Counted from the first letter of the stretch, positions 48,801-57,681 are shown. The stretch is 64,000 nucleotides of DNA from Owenia fusiformis (GCA_903813345.2 CAIIXF020000002.1:29273223-29337222); one strand, 5' to 3'. Made by a program: numbers and translations. Notes: generated by a model from the letters alone, not told the origin.

Positions 48801-51800
48801 AAATACAATATCTCCCAAAAGATTCACAACATGTTATAAATTGGTGAAGTTATTAATGATTCAAAGTGCAAAAATGAGTGAAAAATGTTTAAATTCTCCC
48901 AAATATGAATGGTAACCATTCTTATAGAAAAATAATACATTATTGTAAAAATCTTTAATTTTCTTGGAATAAAATTGCACTTTTGTGGTTTTTAGAAAAT
49001 AGACATGACAAGGAATGACACGAGCAAAAATATTCTGAAATTGAAACAATTTTTTGCTTAGCCTGCTCGCTATATCTGATTCTCTCTTTAATTAATATCA
49101 TATTTTGTATCGATGCAGGGGGTTGAATTATGTTACGGAACATTGCATGACTGGAGCGCGGGCATCGCCCGATTCCATATATACGTACGTTTATAATGCT
49201 TATAACAGGAAAAACGTTGACTCACCTTCAGACCATTTCCTATTGCAGCTGCCCCTTTGCCACGCAAGTGATTCCAACTCAGGTCTAATTCTTCCAGACT
49301 ATCGTTGTGACCTTGACAAACAAAACAAGAAGTTTGTAAAAAATAAATAAAATAATAATAATATAATAACAAATAAAATAAATATATCATGCTAATTACC
49401 TTTCAAACAACTAATTTATTTCTAGATCATCAGTTGTAAAATATCAAAATTCAATATTTTCAAATTCTTATGGAACCCTGTTAGACCCTACATTAATAAG
49501 TAAAAGGTTATGTTGACAGGTTCTCAACAGGTGCACACGTATGCAGGAATATATATTTTATCATCTAAACATATCAAAACAACTGGCGAATCAACGAAAA
49601 ACAAGATGATGATAAAAGAAAGAAACTAAATGGAACAATAATACAGTTAAACATTGCTAATAATTTTTCTAAAAAACGATTCATCAGTAGATAATGGTAG
49701 AATGCTCGCCTGTCACGCGGGTGGCCCCGGTCAGTGCAACCTTTTTACTGATCTTTACAAGAAAAATTCAGACTATGTCAATTTTTAAAAATAGCCAAAT
49801 GCATTAGTGATATGAAAGCACTGGTGGTTCAGTGGTAGAATGCTCGCCTGCCACGCGGGCGGCCCGGGTTCGATTCCCGGCCGGTGCAAGCTTTTTACTG
49901 ATCTTACCAGAAAAATTCAGACTATGCCACTTTTTGAAAACAGCCAAATGCCTTGGTGATATAAAAGCACCGGTGGTTCAGTGGTAGAATGCTAGCCTGC
50001 ATATATATTGCCAATATTACACTGATATTGGTCGTTCGTCAGTGTAAGAAAAGCGAGGGACTAAATACGTGAATTGTGTCTTTGTTAACATATAAAACCT
50101 AAAACCATCGACACATTCTCAAACTAGACTATCTTCCTTAACTTCGAGCCAAATTATTATCCACAACGTGACTTATAAGTAGGTGTAAATCGGGAAATAA
50201 AAAAATCTTATCGAAACCTAGTCCCGGAGGAAGTTCCGCCATGATACACCGACGATACGTCTGTGTAATTAGGTGGGTAGCAGTGACAATGCCAATTTTT
50301 GAAAACAGCCAAATGCCTTGGTGATATGAAAGCACTGGTGGTTCAGTGGTAGAATGCTCGCCTGCCACGCGGGCGGCCAGGGTTCGATTCCCGGCCAGTG
50401 CAACCTTTTTACTGATCTTTACAAGACAAATTCAGACTATGTCAATTTTCGAAAACAGCCAAATGCCTTGGTCATATGAAAGCACTGGTGGTTCAGTGGT
50501 AGAATGCTCGCCTGCCACGCGGGCGGCCCGGGTTCGATTCCCGGCCAGTGCAACCTTTTTACTGATCTTTACAAGAAAAATTCAGACTATGTCAATTTTT
50601 GAAAACAGCCAAATGCCTCGGTGATATGAAAGCACTGGTGGTTCAGTGGTAGAATGCTCGCCTGCCACGCGGGCGGCCCGGGTTCGATTCCCGGCCAGTG
50701 CAACCCTTTTACTGATCTTTACAAGACAAATTCAGACTATGCCAATTTTTGAAAACAGCCAAATGCTTTGGTGATATAAAGCACTGGTGGTTCAGTGGTA
50801 GAATGCTCGCCTGCCCCGCGGGCGGCCCCGCTTCGATCGATTCCCGGCCAGTGCAACCTTTTTACTGATCTTTACAAGAAAAATTCAGACTATGCCAATT
50901 TTTGAAAATAGCCAAACGCATTGGTGATATGAAATCACTGGTGGTTCAGTGGTAGAATGGTTGCCTGCCACGCGGGCGGCCCGGGTTCGATTCCCGAGGC
51001 CTCATTATCATCTGGTCGCAACGCAAAATCGCATGCGAATCGCATCGCAAGACATCGCAACGCAACTATTTCCCAAAAATGTTATTATCATTCCATCGCA
51101 TCGCAAGTCTGACGCAAAGTTATCGATTTTCTGATCGCAACTTAACAAAAAGTTGCGACGGCGTTTACCCTGTCGCAAATCAAATCGCAAATCTAGTTCA
51201 TCTCTGAGCGTAATTTTATCTATGTTAATGGATATTTTGTGGTGTTTTATATCGGTCATTTCACTACCTGTTAAGTATTAATCAATAGTATCGAAGAAAT
51301 TGTTCAATTTTATTTATTTAATATGATTAAAATATACATTTAATTGAGCCTGCAAATCCTTAAAAATCACGTTTGTTTCTAAATATTGCGAACGCATCAC
51401 ATACTGTGTATTCGTCTTAGATTGGTGCCTGCAATATTTCGTGCTCTTTGGAGCATAGGATTTTCGCCAATTAAATATTTATCTAGCTAATAGAGCTTGT
51501 TTGGTGAATTAATCTTGCCACTACTACACTAATGTTCTGAGTATTCCTAGTGTTTTTGTACCTCACCTACATCGTCTGCAAAAGTGCAAGAACACCAAGA
51601 TGTTTCATTTCATTGTGGATCACCACAATCGTATTGGCCGAAGAGTATTTCGAGATAGGTTTAACCCACTCGATTCACTAAATGACATCGAGATGCTCCA
51701 GAGATACAGAATGCCGAGAGCATTGTTAATAGAGGTAATAAACCTTCTTGAAGACGAACTGACACCAAAGAATAGGAACAATCAATTCATCCCGGGGTTT

Positions 51801-54800
51801 CTAAAAATGTTGATCAATGGTTGAACTCCTGTGGTATCTTTGTACAGTATTTGAGGTGCTCGTTTTTCTGAATGATCTTTATGTTCCCAGATAGATTAAA
51901 TATTAAAGACATTTTATTTGATCGAGTTTGAATATGAATAGAAACGTTTTTAATTCTACATAATAGAATAAATGCATATCAGTGCAAATTACTACAAATT
52001 ACAGACAGATTGTTGTCCAAGCATCACCCATCGCATTGAAGTTGACTCGTCGGAAAGATTTTCAATTTGAAATGAGAGTTCGTCTCAAAATTGTAGATTT
52101 TCACATTTTCATCCCGACCCTGATTCAAACATGATTTGCTTTGATCACAATGCATATTTTGTTCCAAAGGAAAATAAATGCAATACACAGCTGGAGACAT
52201 ATTTAAACATATATCGATATGGAACCCACAACTTGCAATTTTCTTGCATGTGTATAAAATGTAAAATATACACCATCAAATAGAAAAATCATTAGCTGTT
52301 ATCGTTTCATTGTCTGTTGAAAAATTATGTTGACGGATTTTAGATAGAAGCATTGTAGAACACATACAACAACGACCAAAAGTTCATTTTATTTCAGTGA
52401 GTTTCAGTAACATGACAACTTCCCGTTTTAACAGTTATTTATTTTCAGTGATGTATGACTTACAAAACGTTTTTTCTAGTCCTCATTTCCACACCAAGTG
52501 AACTTATTTTTCAGCTACCCTTGCCCAGCAACTATCCTGTGACTGTATTGTTATTTGACAGCTAAGTGGTGCCAAAAGAATATTTGCATCCTTCTCAATG
52601 AGAGATACTAATAATTCTTGTTCATCATTTGCCCAATTCCTTGCCCTCGACATGTTTCTTCGACTACCGTCTGTTCAATGTAAATCGATTTGCATTTTGG
52701 CGCACTTATGTCTTGCACAAGTGTAATGCATGCGCAACGAATCAAATCATATCAATTATTGGATTTCTATCAATTTCAATCAATCAATGTCAAAAACTAG
52801 CACCAGTGTCCTTTTAAATTTCGCGCCAAAATACACTCTAGACTTGCGATCGCAACTTACGTTTTAATTGTTTTGCGATTGCTTTGCGTCTGCGATTGCG
52901 CTCAATTGATAATATCACGCATCGCATGCGTTACGAATTGCGATCGCAATCGCATCGCAGACGCAACGCAACTATTTGCGACCAGATGATAATGAGGCCC
53001 CCGGCCAGTGCAACCTTTGTACTGATCTTTACAAGAAAAATTCAGACTATGCCAATTTTTGAAAACAGCCAAATGCCTTGGTGATATGAAAGCACTGGTG
53101 GTTCAGTGGTAGAATGCTCGCCTGCCACGCGGGCGGCCCGCGTTCGATTCCCGGCCAGTGCAACCTTTTTACTGATCTTTGCAAGAAAAATTCAGACAAT
53201 GCCAATTTCTCAAAACAGCCAAATGCCTTGGTCATATGAAAGCACTGGTGGTTCAGTGGTAGAATGCTCGCCTGCCACGCGGGCGGCCCGGGTTCGATTC
53301 CCGGCCAGTGAAACCTTTTTACTGATCTTTACAAGAAAAATTCAGACTATGTCAATTTTTGAAAACAGCCAAATGCCTTGGTGATATGAAAGCACTGGTG
53401 GTTCAGTGGTAGAATGCTCGCCTGCCACGCGGGCGGCCCGGGTTCGATTCCCGGCCAGTGCAACCTTTTTACTGATCTTTACAAGACAAATTCAGACTAT
53501 GCCAATTTTTGAAAACAGCCAAATGCTTTGGTGATATAAAGCACTGGTGGTTCAGTGGTAGAATGCTCGCCTGCCACGCGGGCGGCCCGGGTTCGATTCC
53601 CGGCCAGTGCAACCTTTTTACTGATCTTTACAAGAAAAATTCAGACTATGTCAATTTTTGAAAACAGCCAAATGCTTTGGTGATATGAAAGCACTGGTGG
53701 TTCAGTGGTAGAATGCTCGCCTGCCACGCGGGCGGCCCGGGTTCGATTCCCGGCCAGTGCAACCTTTTTACTGATCTTTACAAGACAAATTCAGACTATG
53801 CCAATTTTTGAAAACAGCCAAATGCTTTGGTGATATAAAGCACTGGTGGTTCAGTGGTAGAATGCTTGCCTGCCCCGCGGGCCGCCCCGCTTCGATCGAT
53901 TCCTGGCCAGTGCAACATTTTTACTGATCTTTACAAGGAAAATTCAGATTATGCCAATTTTTCAAAACAGCCAATGCCTTGTTGATAGGAAAGCACTGGT
54001 GGTTCAGTGGTAGAATCATGCTCGCCTGCCACGCGGGCGGCCCGGGTTCGATTCCCGGCCAGTGCAACCTTTTTACTGATCTTTACAAGACAAATTCAGA
54101 CTATGCCAATTTTTGAAAACAGCCAAATGCTTTGGTGATATAAAGCACTGGTGGTTCAGTGGTAGAATGCTCGCCTGCCACGCGGGCGGCCCGGGTTCGA
54201 TTCCCGGCCAGTGCAACCTTTTTACTGATCTTTACAAGAAAAATTCAGACTATGTCAATTTTTGAAAACAGCCAAATGCTTTGGTGATATGAAAGCACTG
54301 GTGGTTCAGTGGTAGAATCATGCTCGCCTGCCACGCGGGCGGCCCGGGTTCGATTCCCGGCCAGTGCAACCTTTTTACTGATCTTTACAAGACAAATTCA
54401 GACTATGCCAATTTTTGAAAACAGCCAAATGCTTTGGTGATATAAAGCACTGGTGGTTCAGTGGTAGAATGCTTGCCTGCCCCGCGGGCCGCCCCGCTTC
54501 GATCGATTCCTGGCCAGTGCAACATTTTTACTGATCTTTACAAGGAAAATTCAGATTATGCCAATTTTTCAAAACAGCCAATGCCTTGTTGATAGGAAAG
54601 CACTGGTGGTTCAGTGGTAGAATCATGCTCGCCTGCCACGCGGGCGGCCCGGGTTCGATTCCCGGCCAGTGCAACCTTTTTACTGATCTTTACAAGACAA
54701 ATTCAGACTATGCCAATTTTTGAAAACAGCTAAATGCTTTGGTGATATGAAAGCACTGGTGGTTTGGGTAGAATGGTCGCCTGCCACGCGGGCGGCCCGG

Positions 54801-57369
54801 GTTCGATTCCCGGCCAGTGCAACCTTTTTACTGATCTTTACAAGACAAATTCAGACTATGCCAATTTTTGAAAACAGCCAAATGCTTTGGTGATATAAAG
54901 CACTGGTGGTTCAGTGGTAGAATGCTCGCCTGCCCCGCGGGCCGCCCCGCTTCGATCGATTCCCGCCAGTGCAACATTTTTATTGATCTTTACAAGGAAA
55001 ATTCAGATTATGCCAATTTTTCAAAACAGCCAATGCCTTGTTGATAGGAAAGCACTGGTGGTTCAGTGGTATAATCATGCTCGCCTGCCACGCGGGCGGC
55101 CCGGGTTCGATTGCCGGCCAGTGCAATCTTTTTACTGATCTTTAAAATTAAAATTTAGACTTTGCCAATTTTTGAAAACAGCCAAATGCATTTATGTTAA
55201 TATGAAAGCACTGGTGATTCAGTGGTAGAATTTTGATAAAAATCGGCCAGTGCAAGTTTTTCCTGTTATTGTTAAGGAAAATTTCTTTCTCTGATCTTTG
55301 CGAGGGAACAATCATGCTGATCTTTTACGGCGGCCCCTGTTCGATCTCGGCCAGTGAAACCTTTTTTTTACTTTAACAAGGAAATATTCAGACTATGCCA
55401 ATTCATAAAAAACATATGCCTGTTCTTCATACCTAATATGCTTTCCAATCTACTCTTTGGTAAGTCTTACCTAATGCATGTCCGAGAAAAACACCACCAC
55501 TCTCCATGAAATTATTGTGGCTGAGATCTAACCTGATGAGGTCCGTGTTATACTGAAATTAAACACAGTTGAAAAGTTAACATTTTTATTATGTCACCAC
55601 CTTTTTTATTTTTAAAACATTTTCAATCACAAATTATCTCTTATGCCAGCTTTGATGAACCCTCCAGAAGACACATGTTGCATGTAAAACAACTCCTAAA
55701 ATGTATTTGAAAGTTCTACTTTAAAAAGCGTCTGATATCTAAAGAATATTTGAATTTTTTTACGTCAAAGTCAGCAATTTTTAGGAAACCGGGCGAACTT
55801 TGGAAATTGCGATGACAGGTCAAATAGGCACTATGGATTAACAAAATGAATGTAGAAATGACTTAATGCGAAAAGCAGTTTTGATTTGTGCGGCTAATGT
55901 TGATGGACGGACTAACGGACGGACACTTAGTCGATCCTTTAGGCTCATTGTGTGAGCAAAAAATAAAGTGTCACATAACATAAAAAGAAACCTATTTTGA
56001 AATGTCCGTTTTATTTTCAGATATTATTTTTCTCCCAAAATGTATGTTTATATGTAGTAAAATTCAATATAAACACTTACCCGTATTATGAGAGAAATAT
56101 ATTTGGCGTCTTTATCTTGGAAATCATTGCCTGAAAATCAAGTTATGTTTTAAGTTAATTTTCAGAGATCAAGGATAGATGTTACATGTGGTTTGTATTG
56201 TATATTGGTATGTTAGAACTAAATCTCCATTGAACATACAAAATCTGTTTCACAGACCGGTGTGAAAGAAATGATATGGTCCTCTTTCTTAACGGCCCTA
56301 TCTGGCCCTGATTGCGTATAAGATAATGAGTGAAAGAGTTGTATTTCGGTCACCATATAAGAACCTCACCTGATAGATTGAGTCTATTTACACTGTTGTG
56401 TTTTGAGAACATCTTGCCAAGTGTTCTAGCGCCCTCTGTCGTGAAGTTATTGTCCGAAAGATCCTGAAAATAACGTGATGAACTATATAGATAGAATAAC
56501 ACCCCATGTAGACAGGTCGACTAAAATTACATTCGTATGATGTGAGACTCGACATTCACCAGGAAACTTGAACAAATAATTAGAAAAAAACTCACCAATG
56601 TTGAAATGTACACGTTAACCTCCAGAAGTTGTTTAATGTATTGTAGTTCTTTATCACCAAGAATATTGCCTGACAGATCGAGATTTGTAAGAATATAGTC
56701 ATTCTGAAATATGAAAACATCCAAATGTATGCTTATTTTTTCACCTCTCAAGCCAAAAATAAAGAAATTATAGGCCTATAAGGCAGTGCAGTGCCTCTAT
56801 AATAGATCTATGTATATGTACCACCTATGGGGTACTATTTCCATTCCAAACCCCAGGATGTAAATGCACATGTATCGATACGTGACACCCTGAGCGGTAA
56901 CACCTTGTAACAAGGTACATGTATATTACATATATGGAGGCATAGCTGCCTTTAAAAGAAGTAAACTTAAAGAAAATGATACCCATCACAAGAAAACACT
57001 TACTAATAATGCAACACATAGGGCCTTAGTGCCCGCATCTCCAAGGCCGTAGCCCTTCATACTGATAGCCTTACATCCCAACTGTTTCGAAAAATGAGTC
57101 ATTGGCAAGGCGTTGAATGTTTTACAGGCGCATTTATATGAACGTTTTATTCTTTTTATTGCATCTTTATTCGCCTCGTTCCATTTTCGTTTATCAATTT
57201 TATCCCTTTCTATGTCAACGACAGCCTCAAGTAATTTCCATTTACTTGGTGGTTTCTTCTCCGGTTCACTTGTATCATTATGTTGTTTCCTCTGACGTGC
57301 CGTGTCTTCAATAACAGGAAGTCTCTCCCCTTCAACACCATCAACCAGCGTCATACTGCGATAGTCCAT
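36821..57369 (-). CDS. LRRC74A-like leucine-rich repeat and EF-hand protein, 11 coding exons
   Basis: Minus-strand exons, all GT-AG and phase-matched: 57391-57004 (ATG at 57369), 56703-56596, 56463-56370, 56130-56081, 55552-55471, 49311-49226, 48437-48243, 47857-47762, 47052-46744, 37465-37380, 37199-36821 (stop). Product 616 residues. Residues 1-95 are charged and lack a signal peptide. About residues 98-359 are ribonuclease-inhibitor-type leucine-rich repeats: LTNLDLSGN, VNRLNLSGND, LIRLDLSHNN, LEELDLSWNH, VTSLSLGYNG, LTELDLTNNR, LAHLDLS. A linker leads to EF-hand loops at 445-456 (D-A-D-G-S-Q-T-I) and 481-492 (D-A-D-G-D-G-E-I-D-I-L-E), then a basic low-complexity tail. This order matches LRRC74A-type proteins as I know them; their function is poorly known, and calcium binding is inferred from the loops. 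Introns of 6.2 and 9.3 kb hold the tRNA array and foldback elements. Confidence 0.85.
38288..41240. repeat. 3.0 kb foldback in the 9.3 kb intron
   Basis: 38288-38600 (ggattgtcatcacgtgacct, gatggtgtctg) matches 40930-41240 in reverse complement. Inner blocks 39130-39235 (cccacgtacccac) match 40770-40870. Repeated agacaccatcat motifs occur in both arms. Confidence 0.75.
40273..40411. mobile_element. Near-perfect hairpin MITE
   Basis: gaacaaatatttcactctat at 40273 pairs almost without mismatch up to a loop at ttgcccttcgggct. It is nested in the 38288-41240 foldback. Confidence 0.8.
41391..41513. mobile_element. MITE family B, internally deleted copy
   Basis: cttgtattcgcgaatgcaac to gttgcattcacgaatgtaag; the right inner arm is missing. 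Confidence 0.7.
41749..42506 (+). repeat. Tandem duplication, about 300-bp units
   Basis: 41749-42046 and 42205-42506 share cattctgacactaatc, aatacacttcattata, cttttcagaaaaaaactat and ttttgctcctag in the same order, at roughly 80-85% by eye. Confidence 0.65.
43327..44609 (+). mobile_element. Mobile element carrying a minisatellite
   Basis: Left landmark aaggcattaacatgacaaaa, then tgtcaccacc. The right end is a hairpin (atgtcaccacttttggtggtgacat, given as two halves either side of tttt). The boundary is read from the uninterrupted repeat at 48716. A partial relative lies at 14220-14520. No coding capacity; class uncertain. Confidence 0.6.
43366..44470 (+). repeat. Minisatellite, 8 units of about 125-180 bp
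   Basis: Each unit contains gtcaatttgaagcaagttga, gaccttgagaaggtcatt, caaatgtcaaatctaaagtc and gtagatgattttg (the last at 43431, 43585, 43713, 43851, 43986, 44131, 44312 and 44436). Unit length differs through inner duplications of the aatctaaagtca block. Opposite-strand open frames here arise from the repeat. Confidence 0.85.
46611..46703. mobile_element. Hairpin next to an LRRC74A-like exon
   Basis: gggtatattcctcaggaaat pairs with its complement ending ggatataccc, 41 bases from the exon end at 46744. Confidence 0.6.
48492..48686. mobile_element. hAT-like MITE 55 bp upstream of an exon
   Basis: Ends gcccgtaaccggggg and (reverse) tgcccgtagcaagga. Lies between the exon at 48437 and a duplicate of that exon's splice acceptor at 48691. 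Confidence 0.55.
48716..49090 (+). repeat. Dispersed repeat E, empty copy
   Basis: Continuous version of the repeat that is interrupted at 43327-44609; gattcaaagtg passes almost directly into tgtttaaattctccc. Confidence 0.8.
49693..49740 (+). pseudogene. tRNA-Gly fragment at the array's left edge
   Basis: Only the D-arm end, the anticodon arm (GTC in place of GCC) and the last acceptor bases remain; the 5' acceptor strand and T-arm are missing. The downstream spacer (tactgatctttacaag) matches the array. Confidence 0.7.
49818..49888 (+). tRNA. tRNA-Gly(GCC)
   Basis: A 71-base gene with a pairing acceptor stem (gcactgg/ccggtgc, one T-G pair), A box tggttcagtggtag, anticodon loop CTGCCAC and B box ggttcgattcc. 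It differs from the other units by ccggtgc instead of ccagtgc. A T5 terminator lies three bases downstream in the spacer. Confidence 0.92.
49967..50000 (+). pseudogene. tRNA-Gly 5' half, truncated by unrelated DNA
   Basis: Begins gcaccggtggttcagtggta and stops within the anticodon stem at about 50000. About 285 bases of unrelated sequence (50001-50285) follow before the array spacer resumes, so this unit was cut by an insertion or rearrangement. Confidence 0.75.
50001..50285. other. Unrelated segment interrupting the tRNA array
   Basis: About 285 bases with no similarity to the array unit and no convincing terminal repeats, placed between a truncated tRNA body and a normal spacer. Its origin is not recognisable. 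Confidence 0.5.
50332..50402 (+). tRNA. tRNA-Gly(GCC), one T-stem mismatch
   Basis: Full 71 bases with anticodon GCC and both internal promoter boxes. A C-to-A change in the T-stem (ggccaggg for ggcccggg) breaks one pair, so function is less certain. Followed by T5. Confidence 0.8.
50482..50552 (+). tRNA. tRNA-Gly(GCC), consensus unit
   Basis: Canonical 71-base unit: acceptor gcactgg/ccagtgc fully paired, anticodon GCC, intact A and B boxes, T5 terminator. Lies 150 bases after the previous unit. Confidence 0.93.
50632..50702 (+). tRNA. tRNA-Gly(GCC), consensus unit
   Basis: Identical to the consensus tRNA body; period of 150 bases from the preceding unit; terminator cctttt. Confidence 0.93.
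50781..50855 (+). pseudogene. Variant tRNA-Gly with expanded T-arm (class P)
   Basis: 75 bases. The anticodon triplet GCC is kept but base 37 is C (CTGCCCC), and the T-arm reads ccgcttcgatcgattccc, with a 4-base cgat duplication that disrupts the seven-base T-loop and B box. Probably not a working tRNA. The same variant recurs at 53840, 54447 and 54900. Confidence 0.75.
50935..50996 (+). pseudogene. tRNA-Gly 5' part, split by a transposon
   Basis: A tRNA-Gly unit reading tcactggtggttcagtgg (first base T instead of G) that runs normally up to ttcccg in the 3' strand of the T-stem, where the 50998-52999 element begins. The missing 3' part is found at 53000-53012. Confidence 0.85.
50998..52999 (+). 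mobile_element. PIF/Harbinger-like DNA transposon inserted in a tRNA-Gly gene
   Basis: Its ends are perfect inverted repeats (ggcctcattatcatctggtc at the left, its complement at the right), followed inward by purine/pyrimidine-biased subterminal repeats built from gcgatcgcaatcgcatcgc. CCCG occurs on both sides of the junction and may be the target duplication. The interior keeps a short frame (51600-51824) resembling the N-terminus of HARBI1-type transposases; the catalytic DDE part is absent, so the copy is non-autonomous. Confidence 0.75.
51600..51824 (+). pseudogene. HARBI1-like transposase N-terminal remnant
   Basis: 74 codons. The segment RVFRDRFNPLDSLNDIEML, then QRYRMPRALLIEVINLLEDEL, matches the start of PIF/Harbinger transposases as I know them (an FRDRLNPLD-like motif, then a Y/F-R-F-x-R helix and an L-L-x-D/E-L-x-P segment). 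The frame then ends; no DDE catalytic domain follows. It lies centrally in the transposon that splits a tRNA gene. Confidence 0.6.
53000..53012 (+). pseudogene. 3' remnant of the split tRNA-Gly
   Basis: Reads cccggccagtgca and continues with the array spacer; it completes the unit that starts at 50935. Confidence 0.8.
53092..53162 (+). tRNA. tRNA-Gly(GCC), one T-stem mismatch
   Basis: 71 bases, anticodon GCC. A G-to-C change in the T-stem (cccgcgttcg) removes one pair. Terminator T5 present. Confidence 0.8.
53242..53312 (+). tRNA. tRNA-Gly(GCC), acceptor-end mismatch
   Basis: Body identical to consensus except the end reads ccagtgaa, so the first base pair of the acceptor stem (G1-C70 of the 71-base unit) is lost. 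Maturation may be impaired. Confidence 0.75.
53392..53462 (+). tRNA. tRNA-Gly(GCC), consensus unit
   Basis: Canonical 71-base unit with T5 terminator, 150 bases after the previous unit. Confidence 0.93.
53541..53611 (+). tRNA. tRNA-Gly(GCC), consensus unit
   Basis: Canonical unit. Its 5' spacer ends gatataaa rather than gatatgaaa, a spacer subtype shared with the units at 50781, 53840, 54145, 54447 and 54900. Confidence 0.93.
53691..53761 (+). tRNA. tRNA-Gly(GCC), consensus unit
   Basis: Canonical 71-base unit with T5 terminator; 150-base period. Confidence 0.93.
53840..53914 (+). pseudogene. Variant tRNA-Gly with expanded T-arm (class P)
   Basis: Carries CTGCCCC in the anticodon loop and the ttcgatcgattcc T-arm expansion, plus a t in gcttgcc. 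Followed by caacattttt. Confidence 0.75.
53993..54066 (+). tRNA. tRNA-Gly(GCC)-like with a 3-base insertion (class I)
   Basis: 74 bases: a tca insertion in agaatcatgctcgcc lengthens the junction between D-arm and anticodon arm. All stems otherwise pair and the B box is intact. Function is doubtful because this junction is normally one base. Confidence 0.55.
54145..54215 (+). tRNA. tRNA-Gly(GCC), consensus unit
   Basis: Canonical 71-base unit with T5 terminator. Confidence 0.93.
54295..54368 (+). tRNA. tRNA-Gly(GCC)-like with a 3-base insertion (class I)
   Basis: Same tca insertion as the unit at 53993, otherwise consensus. Confidence 0.55.
54447..54521 (+). pseudogene. Variant tRNA-Gly with expanded T-arm (class P)
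   Basis: Same changes as the unit at 53840, including its downstream caacattttt spacer; with the following class I unit it forms a higher-order repeat pair. Confidence 0.75.
54600..54673 (+). tRNA. tRNA-Gly(GCC)-like with a 3-base insertion (class I)
   Basis: Same tca insertion; follows a class P unit exactly as at 53993. Confidence 0.55.
54753..54821 (+). pseudogene. tRNA-Gly with damaged D-arm
   Basis: 69 bases: the A box reads tggtttgggtag, having lost two bases, and gaatggtcgcc replaces gaatgctcgcc. Anticodon and T-arm are intact. Confidence 0.65.
54900..54973 (+). pseudogene. Variant tRNA-Gly with expanded T-arm (class P)
   Basis: Class P changes plus a deleted G near the 3' end (tcccgccagtgca). 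Confidence 0.75.
55052..55125 (+). pseudogene. Class I tRNA-Gly with further changes
   Basis: Carries the tca insertion, a G-to-T change in the A-box region (ggtataatcatgc) and a C-to-G change in the 3' strand of the T-stem (gattgccgg). Confidence 0.6.
55208..55356 (+). pseudogene. Two decayed tRNA-Gly remnants at the array's right edge
   Basis: A 47-base remnant (55208-55254) keeps the A box and acceptor ends but lacks the anticodon arm. A second piece near 55328-55356 keeps only a T-arm-like ggcccctgttcgatctcggc and the acceptor end. The array decays outward into unique DNA before the exon at 55471. Confidence 0.6.
55580..55990 (+). repeat. Dispersed repeat with gacggac tract
   Basis: From tatgtcaccacc to tgtcacataacat, with a gacggactaacggacggaca tract and ggctcattgtgtgagc near its end. 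Possibly a MITE with atgtcac ends, in the intron between exons 56081 and 55552. Confidence 0.45.
56257..56360 (-). mobile_element. MITE family D, truncated copy next to a splice donor
   Basis: ccggtgtgaaagaaatgata through ggtcaccatataa. The remainder of the element is missing, and it stops nine bases inside the intron from the exon end at 56370. Confidence 0.75.
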
Positions 57370-57681
57370 CTTCTGTTTTTTATCAATGAATCTAAAAAAG
57401 AAATGTTAATTTCCTATATGACAATCCCATCTGACATGTCTGATGTGTATCCGGTAATATCTTATAAAATCATGATGACGTTAATGGGCGTTTTTCATGT
57501 ATAACCTCATTTTTCATATATTCTTTCAGAAATAACGTATATCGAATATGCCAATCTAAATCTACTTTAAAGTCTACATATATGATGCCCAAGGTTAGAG
57601 TTTCCAGACTTTAATCAAACATTAATTGAAATTCAGAACTTTTCAAACTTACCAATATATTTGTATTTCGTTATAATCCAT
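57370..57681 (-). other. Probable 5' leader of the LRRC74A-like gene with a short upstream ORF
   Basis: A strong acceptor (cttttttag) ends at 57392, 22 bases before the main ATG. A donor gtaagt lies at 57652-57647. Joining them puts an upstream ATG (57681) in a nine-codon frame that starts MDYNEIQ and ends at a TGA made by the splice itself. The main ATG at 57369 is therefore the first start of the long frame, and the upstream exon is non-coding apart from that mini-ORF. The transcription start is not identifiable. Confidence 0.4.

Larger units (their letters stand above)
49681..55400 (+). repeat. Tandem tRNA-Gly(GCC) array, unit near 150 bp
   Basis: About twenty units, each a tRNA body of about 71 bases plus a spacer of about 78 bases. 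The spacer starts acctttttactgatctt and contains aaaacagccaaatgc. Seven bodies are consensus or nearly so; the rest belong to two recurring variant classes, carry single defects, or are truncated. It lies wholly inside the intron between the exons 55552-55471 and 49311-49226 of the LRRC74A-like gene, on the opposite strand. Every intact body has its own A/B boxes and T-run, so units can be transcribed independently by RNA polymerase III. Confidence 0.9.

Noticed and set aside
50346-50624. Open frames MVECSPATRAARVRF repeated through the array
   Set aside because: They are translations of tRNA bodies; the tRNA structure explains them fully.
49681-55400. Regular 150-bp spacing reminiscent of a CRISPR array
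   Set aside because: The conserved parts are tRNA-Gly genes, the spacers are also repeated, and the host is a eukaryote.
56401-56460. gcgccctctgtcgtg inside an LRR exon, similar to dispersed repeat ends
   Set aside because: It is in frame within conserved LRR coding sequence; the resemblance to the motif near 12130 is short and likely chance.
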